Below are positions 62,301 to 64,000 of a stretch of DNA of 64,000 nucleotides, piece after piece. The notes below the pieces were generated by a model. The model saw nothing but the letters and a program-made list of their open reading frames with translations. It searched no databases and was not told the DNA's origin. The translations under genes were made by a program, and so were the position numbers. The stretch spans positions 472,996 to 536,995 of the forward strand of contig VXBM01000571.1 in assembly GCA_013400155.1 (NCBI GenBank), read 5' to 3'. The stretch is from Helopsaltes ochotensis (lineage: Eukaryota > Chordata > Aves > Passeriformes > Locustellidae). Every line of letters starts with the position of its first letter. Positions within the stretch are counted from its first letter, which is position 1.

Positions 62301-63994
62301 CCACGCACTAATGCAAAAAGTAAATGGCATCTACTCCTTCCCCTTCCTCTGCTAATCAAGTAATTTTATCACAGAGGCCAGTCATGGTGGTCAGCCCTGA
62401 TTTGCCCTTGGTAAATCCCTTCTGACTGTTCTAAATCACCTTATTCTCCTTCCCTTGTCCAGAAAGGATTCAAGCAGGCTGAAGGGTGAAAAATAAACTG
62501 GCTGCAGTTTTCTTGAGAGAGAAATTTTCATAGTGATTTTGCAAGCTTCTTCAAAATAATCATGTGTATACACCCAGTAGAAACTCAAATCTTACTAATA
62601 GTGATGAGAATATTTTTGTGAACAGTTCTTTCATAAACTGCAGTTTTATTGCAGTTTTATAAGTAAATTTCAAATAGTTTAATCAGGGAAAAAATTATCA
62701 TGTTTATCCTCACTGAATCTCAAATAAAATTTTTTAAAAAATCGTTAAAATGTGGTAGTTTATTTGTTTTAGAATATGTTCGAACTTCATTTTGTTTGAT
62801 ACAGGAGACTGAATGCAGCATCTTGGGCCGCTAGATGGCGAGGTGTGATTATTTTTCTTATAAATTGAGCCCAGATAGTCTGGAGGAATTTTTTTTCTGA
62901 AGTTAACACATTGCTGTTGAGCAGACAGGAAAGGTATTTCTTTAATGTAGAAGTTATTAACTGAATACTTAGGATTTAGTTACTTTCTTGAGATAAATGT
63001 GTGCCTAGGATTAAATTAGACATATATAGTTCTTCTACTAGGAGTCAAAATACCTGTGAAGTTTTCAGATCTTGAGGCTCATTTGCTGAAAATAATCTCC
63101 TCAATTTCAATAACATCTTGTGAAAAACAGTCAGCAGGGAAACACCAACAAATGTCATAATTTAGACTTCTGTAAGGCCTTTGATACGGTTGCATGTGAC
63201 AGGCTGATCTCCAGCCTGTCATGTGCATTGAAGAGATGTGGATTTGATGGATGAGTAGCCATTCCGTGGATAAGGAATTGGCTGGATGGACACAGGCAGA
63301 GAGTTGTGGTCCATGGCTCTGTGTCCAGGTGGTGGATGCTGATGAGTGGGGTCCCTGAGAGCTGATCTTGGGACTGATGTTCTTCAGTGCCTTCATCGAT
63401 GACAGGCAGCGAGATCAGTGCAGCCTCAGCAGGTTTGATGGCAGGAAGCTGAGCTCTGCAGTTGACACAACAGAAGGAAGGGATGTCATACCTGCATTTC
63501 TTTTACCTGATTTTAAGGATCTGTCCTCCTGTAGTTTGCTAAATTGGAGCCCAATGCCACCTTTAGTAGAATACCACTATAGGGATCAAATAATGGATCT
63601 AGGTGACTTTAAATCTATGACCTGTGGAATTTGTGCTTTGGGAGAGCTTCGAGGAATAGGATAACTCAGGGTGGGGTTAGCATAATGGAGAATTGTGTTT
63701 TTATTGCCACTAGAGGTGTATCTAGTTTTCCAGCTAGATAAATTAATTGATGTTTTTAGAGAAATTAGACTATACTTTTTTATAACTAAGCCGAGTTCTT
63801 TTGCAGAGATTTTGTTTTCACAAAATTTGCACATTCTACATTAGGCAAAAATTGGAAATAATACTGTGTATCAACTAATTTTGTTCTCATTTTCTTCAAA
63901 GGTTTCATGGTACTGTATTTTGGGCTCTGTAGCAGGAGGAAGTAATAAGAAAGTAAGGTTAAATAGCAATAAACTTCAAAATTCAGGAGAACAG
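35218..63994 (+). CDS. CFAP54: CFAP54, cilia and flagella associated protein 54 (5' part, 21 exons visible, both ends incomplete)
   Basis: CFAP54 is a very large (about 3,000-residue) scaffold of the motile-cilium central apparatus. In Chlamydomonas, FAP54 belongs to the C1d projection with FAP46, FAP74 and FAP221. Loss in mice removes C1d and causes primary ciliary dyskinesia-like disease. Twenty-one exons with GT-AG borders and matching phases join into 2,581 coding bases, about 860 residues. Landmarks in order are LFNIWIKYKPRLP, EYKLALLQCYERYLRQF, MQVALPQENLCWLIYNG, WASICMESSIPLLS, ARRGLIKIDEL, MIFKRAVYESR, EMFDGAAAQFLAILEAL, LHLELIQAQHRVAV and PPPPVLLSRSHCSMT. All agree with my recollection of vertebrate CFAP54, whose helical N-terminal domain (former DUF4486) this covers. 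The final exon starts the fibronectin-III-like part. The initiating exon is missing (probably in the gap at 29045-29749), and the gene continues beyond the right edge. Likely regulation is by RFX and FOXJ1, judging from promoter motifs. Confidence 0.95.
35324..38847 (+). other. CFAP54 intron after e1
   Basis: Holds an ancient CR1/L3-like fragment at about 35725-36021. The remainder is AT-rich without recognised elements. Confidence 0.8.
35725..36021 (+). mobile_element. Ancient CR1/L3-type LINE fragment (3' end)
   Basis: Degenerate but recognisable: TGCATTTCTGGTCTCCTCA with AAAAAGGGTAGATCACAACT following resembles the 3' coding end of old amniote CR1/L3 LINEs. GTTGGAGATGGGATGCCATC followed by GATCTGACTCAATAAGGCA resembles their 3'UTR. 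Both parts are in the right order on the plus strand. High divergence implies a very old insertion. Confidence 0.65.
38848..38994 (+). CDS. CFAP54: CFAP54 exon e2
   Basis: Acceptor T7-AG, donor ACG|GTAGGT, 49 codons, phase 0 at both ends. Encodes EYKLALLQCYERYLRQF through NGVRDKKAALT (residues 36-84), a TPR-like helical segment strongly conserved in CFAP54. Confidence 0.95.
38995..41013 (+). other. CFAP54 intron after e2
   Basis: AT-rich intron. No mobile element or RNA gene recognised. Confidence 0.7.
41014..41185 (+). CDS. CFAP54: CFAP54 exon e3
   Basis: Acceptor TTTTAG, donor AATG|GTACCT. Encodes residues 85-141 (FHALQARSVCIYQM ... VALPQENLCWLIYN) and the first base of a split Gly codon. 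The MQVALPQE-LCW motif is a family hallmark. Confidence 0.94.
41556..41650 (+). repeat. G/T-rich low-complexity tract with (TGG)n
   Basis: Includes an uninterrupted (TGG)n/(GGT)n run at about 41580-41602 and further GGTTTT-like units. The many GG doublets on the transcribed-sense strand could in principle form two-tier G-quadruplexes in nascent CFAP54 RNA; this is inference. Confidence 0.8.
41979..42112 (-). mobile_element. tRNA-Ile-derived SINE with CR1-like tail (TguSINE1-like)
   Basis: On the minus strand the element starts with a tRNA-like head. TAGCTCAGTTGGTCAGAGC is a Pol III A box / D-arm, GGTGCTAACACAATGCCAAGG resembles the tRNA-Ile anticodon arm, and a degraded B box GTGGGATCACTCC follows. 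After about 75 bp it passes into AGAGTTGGACTTGATGATCC and ends with CAGAATATTCTGTGA, the 3' tail of avian CR1 LINEs. This structure is that of the songbird SINE mobilised by CR1. The body is moderately diverged, and the copy seems nearly full length. Confidence 0.8.
43246..43304 (+). CDS. CFAP54: CFAP54 exon e4
   Basis: Short 59-bp exon; acceptor TGCAG, donor AAG|GTATGG. Completes the split Gly and encodes THIYTVCR-type residues (GTIHIYTVCRYLMMMGQSAK, residues 142-161). Ends in phase 0. Confidence 0.93.
43305..44526 (+). other. CFAP54 intron after e4
   Basis: No recognised element. Confidence 0.7.
44527..44670 (+). CDS. CFAP54: CFAP54 exon e5
   Basis: Acceptor TTACAG, donor GAG|GTATCC, 48 codons, phase 0-0. 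Encodes VLEYLQWASICMESSIPLL through DCQAGIHGE (residues 162-209), among the most conserved blocks of the family. Confidence 0.95.
44671..45070 (+). other. CFAP54 intron after e5
   Basis: Short intron with a (TA)n tract at about 45036-45052, just before the acceptor of e6. Confidence 0.8.
45071..45184 (+). CDS. CFAP54: CFAP54 exon e6
   Basis: Acceptor GGACAG, donor AAG|GTATCA, 38 codons, phase 0-0. Encodes IFARRGLIKIDELKQLE through KIFREATLK (residues 210-247). Confidence 0.94.
45280..45378 (+). CDS. CFAP54: CFAP54 exon e7
   Basis: Only 95 bp after e6. Acceptor ACCAG, donor AAT|GTAAGT, 33 codons, phase 0-0. Encodes MSVMIFKRAVYESRKK through NPRKAAN (residues 248-280). The first half is conserved; the Lys/Ser-rich end is variable in the family. 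Confidence 0.93.
45379..45914 (+). other. CFAP54 intron after e7
   Basis: No recognised element. Confidence 0.7.
45915..46113 (+). CDS. CFAP54: CFAP54 exon e8
   Basis: Acceptor ACGTAG, donor TCAG|GTAACA, 199 bp, ends in phase 1. Encodes QSWPRTTTERLLVEMF, then AAAQFLAILEALSG, a Pro-rich stretch and ELFSAGLEILS (residues 281-346). Confidence 0.94.
46114..47180 (+). other. CFAP54 intron after e8
   Basis: Contains an old avian LTR at about 46416-46880 in sense orientation. The rest is AT-rich. Confidence 0.75.
46416..46880 (+). mobile_element. Old avian ERV LTR, sense orientation (boundaries approximate)
   Basis: Segments in order fit a widespread avian LTR family: AACAGTGTTGTTAACACA and CCGCTGAGCAGTTCTTGCAC in U3, CATTTCCCAAGCAACTG in R, and GGGAAATAGTGAATAAATTC with AATAAA at 46733-46738 towards U5. 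It is the same family as the minus-strand LTR at 55520-56059 but much more diverged. Ends and target duplication are not resolved, and no internal retroviral sequence is seen. Confidence 0.65.
47181..47270 (+). CDS. CFAP54: CFAP54 exon e9
   Basis: Acceptor TATTAG, donor ACAG|GTAAGG, 90 bp, phase 1-1. Encodes VYVEGGESNGNNHF through TLLQLTLT (residues 348-376). It is the least conserved exon of this part; identity rests on phase, position and the SLLELM-like end of the family. Confidence 0.85.
47411..47464 (+). mobile_element. CR1-type 3' tail fragment
   Basis: GGCCAGGAGCTGGACTTCAT followed by TTGTGGGGCCCTTCCAACTC is the conserved 3'UTR motif of avian CR1 (also shared with the CR1-tailed SINE). 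Only about 55 bp are recognisable. Confidence 0.6.
47743..47771. repeat. Perfect 12-bp inverted repeat, 5-base loop
   Basis: Left arm CAACACCAAGGA (47743-47754), loop CTAGA, right arm TCCTTGGTGTTG (47760-47771). All 12 pairs are canonical and a G-T wobble could extend the stem. No known RNA family is suggested. Confidence 0.85.
47838..47919 (+). mobile_element. CR1 LINE 3' end
   Basis: GTGGGCATGGTGGTATTTG, then TTGGATTTGATGTCTTGGAG and TTTCAAACCTTTATGATTCT, form the 3'UTR end of avian CR1 with one unit of the ATTCTATG terminal octamer. Plus strand; the 5' limit is uncertain. Confidence 0.8.
48168..48280 (+). CDS. CFAP54: CFAP54 exon e10
   Basis: Acceptor CTGCAG, donor CAG|GTAATC, 113 bp. 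Encodes EKGVSGDAAVKFVKLAFSYE through EFVDNFLQ (residues 378-414). DAAVKFVKLAF-YEEW is a family landmark. Confidence 0.95.
48396..48564 (+). CDS. CFAP54: CFAP54 exon e11
   Basis: Follows a 115-bp intron. Acceptor AATTAG, donor AGAA|GTGAGT, ends in phase 1. Encodes TQDDPTWKKAEIELKLL through FEKTQAIR (residues 415-470). Confidence 0.93.
48565..49225 (+). other. CFAP54 intron after e11
   Basis: No recognised element; C/T tract before the acceptor. Confidence 0.7.
49226..49311 (+). CDS. CFAP54: CFAP54 exon e12
   Basis: Acceptor ATGTAG, donor GCAG|GTAATA, 86 bp. Completes a Lys codon and encodes ELLKPEDPFHNLMILA through YVSTSEQ (residues 472-499). Ends in phase 0. Confidence 0.92.
49312..51246 (+). 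other. CFAP54 intron after e12
   Basis: Intron with an A/C-rich low-complexity tract at 50925-51016 and no recognised mobile element. Confidence 0.75.
50925..51016 (+). repeat. A/C-rich low-complexity tract
   Basis: (AAC)n-like run followed by irregular A/C-only sequence, about 230 bp before exon e13. Confidence 0.85.
51247..51381 (+). CDS. CFAP54: CFAP54 exon e13 (weak donor)
   Basis: Acceptor TTCCAG, 45 codons, phase 0-0. Encodes NVHPDKEILVDVVICLWQKC through EYIHKHQAYQ (residues 500-544). The donor CAA|GTACTC departs from consensus at positions +4 to +6, and CAA replaces the usual CAG. It is the only GT that keeps the frame with the next exon, and the resulting length agrees with the recalled mammalian protein, so I keep it. 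Confidence 0.9.
51382..52407 (+). other. CFAP54 intron after e13
   Basis: No recognised element. Confidence 0.7.
52408..52555 (+). CDS. CFAP54: CFAP54 exon e14
   Basis: Acceptor TTTTAG, donor GAAG|GTAAAG, 148 bp, ends in phase 1. Encodes WIHILWIMNEIIEKG through STRQSKEKE (residues 545-593). Confidence 0.93.
52556..54298 (+). other. CFAP54 intron after e14
   Basis: AT-rich, no recognised element. Confidence 0.7.
54299..54354 (+). CDS. CFAP54: CFAP54 exon e15 (short, weak acceptor)
   Basis: 56-bp exon; donor ATG|GTAATG. The acceptor is TAAAAAAG: the pyrimidine tract CTTCTGCTTTTCTTCCC stops eight bases short of the AG and position -3 is A. Encodes GSASLLQDETFDMPEILM (residues 595-612). Its PEIL end corresponds to the TEIL element of mammalian CFAP54, and frame and phase fit both neighbours. 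Confidence 0.8.
54355..55214 (+). other. CFAP54 intron after e15
   Basis: Contains a small 8-bp minisatellite at 55023-55062. Otherwise nothing recognised. Confidence 0.75.
55023..55062 (+). repeat. Short 8-bp tandem repeat
   Basis: About four to five imperfect units of GGATATGA/GGATATTA. Confidence 0.85.
55215..55343 (+). CDS. CFAP54: CFAP54 exon e16
   Basis: Acceptor TTTCAG, donor AAG|GTATAG, 43 codons, phase 0-0. Encodes KTPTEQLQIAYEILEKAI through SIFDNCCTK (residues 613-655). Confidence 0.94.
55344..56575 (+). other. CFAP54 intron after e16
   Basis: Largely occupied by an antisense avian LTR (55520-56059). Confidence 0.8.
55520..56059 (-). mobile_element. Avian ERV solo LTR, antisense in CFAP54 intron
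   Basis: The element spans from TGTGGTTTAACCCCAGC at the left to AAAGCCAGAACA at the right, matching an LTR family widespread in birds. Family landmarks include GAAAACTCATGGGTTGAGAT, GGGAAGACAAATGCTAT and GAATATCCCTTTGGTCAG. On the minus strand an ATTAAA signal lies at 55633-55638, and the TATA box (plus-strand GGTTTATGTTC) is degraded. Flanks AGTGT and AGTTG do not form a clean target duplication. There is no internal retroviral sequence, so it is a solo LTR; class uncertain. It is less diverged than its relative at 46416. Confidence 0.8.
56576..56723 (+). CDS. CFAP54: CFAP54 exon e17
   Basis: Acceptor TATTAG, donor CAAG|GTAGGT, 148 bp, ends in phase 1. Encodes VDSNDQDFNSVLG through DLHLELIQAQHRVAVKLLK (residues 656-704). 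The ELIQAQHR-AV motif is diagnostic for CFAP54. Confidence 0.95.
56724..57531 (+). other. CFAP54 intron after e17
   Basis: No recognised element. Confidence 0.7.
57532..57609 (+). CDS. CFAP54: CFAP54 exon e18
   Basis: Acceptor CACATAG, donor TCAG|GTAAGA, 78 bp, phase 1-1. Encodes AQIVNRSLKSSNSQEK through EDFQYLS (residues 706-730), a Ser-rich, variable linker in the family. Confidence 0.88.
57692..57813 (+). CDS. CFAP54: CFAP54 exon e19
   Basis: 82 bp after e18. Acceptor TTTACAG, donor GAG|GTAATA, 122 bp. Encodes ELIMKKIKRNKLSRAIFLMQ through SQRQLLE (residues 732-771), an amphipathic basic helix conserved in CFAP54. Confidence 0.94.
57814..61423 (+). other. CFAP54 intron after e19
   Basis: A 3.6-kb intron with a (TGATA)n microsatellite at 58665-58711 and a small local duplication (AGATTGTTTTGAGAA twice, about 59660-59715). 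No LINE or LTR recognised. Confidence 0.75.
58665..58711 (+). repeat. (TGATA)n pentanucleotide microsatellite
   Basis: About nine perfect TGATA units, uninterrupted, and therefore probably polymorphic in length. Confidence 0.95.
61424..61597 (+). CDS. CFAP54: CFAP54 exon e20
   Basis: Acceptor ATCATAG, donor CAG|GTAACG, 58 codons, phase 0-0. Encodes EALTLIEQVEAEQSALY, a basic stretch, then TPPPPVLLSRSHCSMTFKPA (residues 772-829). The PPPP-LLSR-HCSMT block marks the linker into the fibronectin-III-like region. Confidence 0.96.
62040..62520 (-). mobile_element. CR1 LINE fragment, minus strand
   Basis: Read on the plus strand this is reverse-oriented CR1. AGAGGTCTCTTGTCCAACC and CTGAAAACTTCCAAGAATGG resemble the 3' part, and CTTGCTTCAATTTAGGTC, then TTGGTAAATCCCTTCTGACTG and AAATCACCTTATTCTCC, match reverse-transcriptase-coding parts further in. 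Diverged; no open frame. Confidence 0.7.
63130..63492 (+). mobile_element. CR1 LINE reverse-transcriptase fragment, plus strand
   Basis: The translation has CR1 reverse-transcriptase landmarks in order: DFCKAFDTV, RVVVHGS, a GVP...LG motif, then FSAFIDD and a LSSAVDTTEGRD end corresponding to the family's KLSGAVDT-EGRDAI. Frame changes between pieces show that it is dead. It is a 5'- and 3'-truncated piece in the same orientation as CFAP54. Confidence 0.85.
63902..63994 (+). CDS. CFAP54: CFAP54 exon e21 (last visible)
   Basis: Acceptor TTCAAAG, donor CAG|GTAAGA, 31 codons, phase 0-0. Encodes VSWYCILGSVAGGSNKKV through NSGEQ (residues 830-860), the first strands of the fibronectin-III-like region. 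The donor is followed by only a few bases of intron, so the gene continues outside the window. Confidence 0.94.
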
Positions 63995-64000
63995 GTAAGA

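Larger units (their letters stand above)
61598..63901 (+). other. CFAP54 intron after e20
   Basis: Contains two CR1 LINE fragments in opposite orientation (62040-62520 minus, 63130-63492 plus). Confidence 0.8.

Noticed and set aside
63130..63492. Reverse-transcriptase-like frame as a functional gene
   Set aside because: It is a truncated, frame-broken CR1 LINE piece in an intron.
1..64000. CRISPR arrays, operons, phage or bacterial systems
   Set aside because: No regular spacer-repeat pattern, and gene structure is spliced vertebrate throughout.

Overview
The window is vertebrate nuclear DNA from a bird, very probably a passerine. It is AT-rich, and its one clear protein-coding gene is cut into about 60-200 bp exons with GT-AG borders. 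Its repeats are bird repeats: CR1 LINE fragments on both strands, avian LTRs, and a tRNA-Ile-derived SINE with a CR1-like tail at 41979-42112, a type known from songbirds (TguSINE1-like). I see no bacterial, CRISPR, rRNA or genuine tRNA gene content.

Layout. Positions 1-6260 read as the first intron of a minus-strand gene. Its promoter is a CpG island (about 5815-7160, with an assembly gap at 6566-6910), and a strong minus-strand splice donor lies at 6260/6261. From conserved amniote synteny, where CDK17 lies head-to-head with CFAP54, I infer this is CDK17 exon 1; no CDK17 coding exon is visible. Positions 7160-28865 are intergenic, without convincing genes. They hold a 159-bp near-identical direct duplication (23578-23736 and 24767-24925), an inverted pair of NR5A/ERR-type half-sites near 22.9 kb, and one CpG-retaining segment near 17.1-17.3 kb.

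From about 28.87 kb to the right edge the window holds the 5' part of CFAP54 (plus strand), a large central-apparatus protein of motile cilia. Its CpG-rich promoter carries a forkhead motif and an RFX X-box-like motif, the latter ending 3 bp before a 705-bp assembly gap. That gap most likely contains exon 1 and the start codon. Downstream, 21 coding exons (35218-63994) join in frame into about 860 residues with the family's landmarks in order. The last visible exon enters a fibronectin-III-like region, and the gene continues past the edge.

The CFAP54 introns carry the mobile elements: an almost perfectly bounded 711-bp solo LTR with a 5-bp target-site duplication (30307-31017, antisense), the SINE, an ancient CR1/L3-like piece (35.7-36.0 kb), two related avian LTRs in opposite orientation (46.4 and 55.5 kb), and further CR1 pieces at 47.4, 47.8, 62.0 and 63.1 kb.

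I found no undescribed biological system. The points most worth checking are the hidden first exon and cilia-type promoter of CFAP54, a weak in-frame splice donor on the exon at 51247-51381, the clean solo LTR, and the recent 159-bp duplication.
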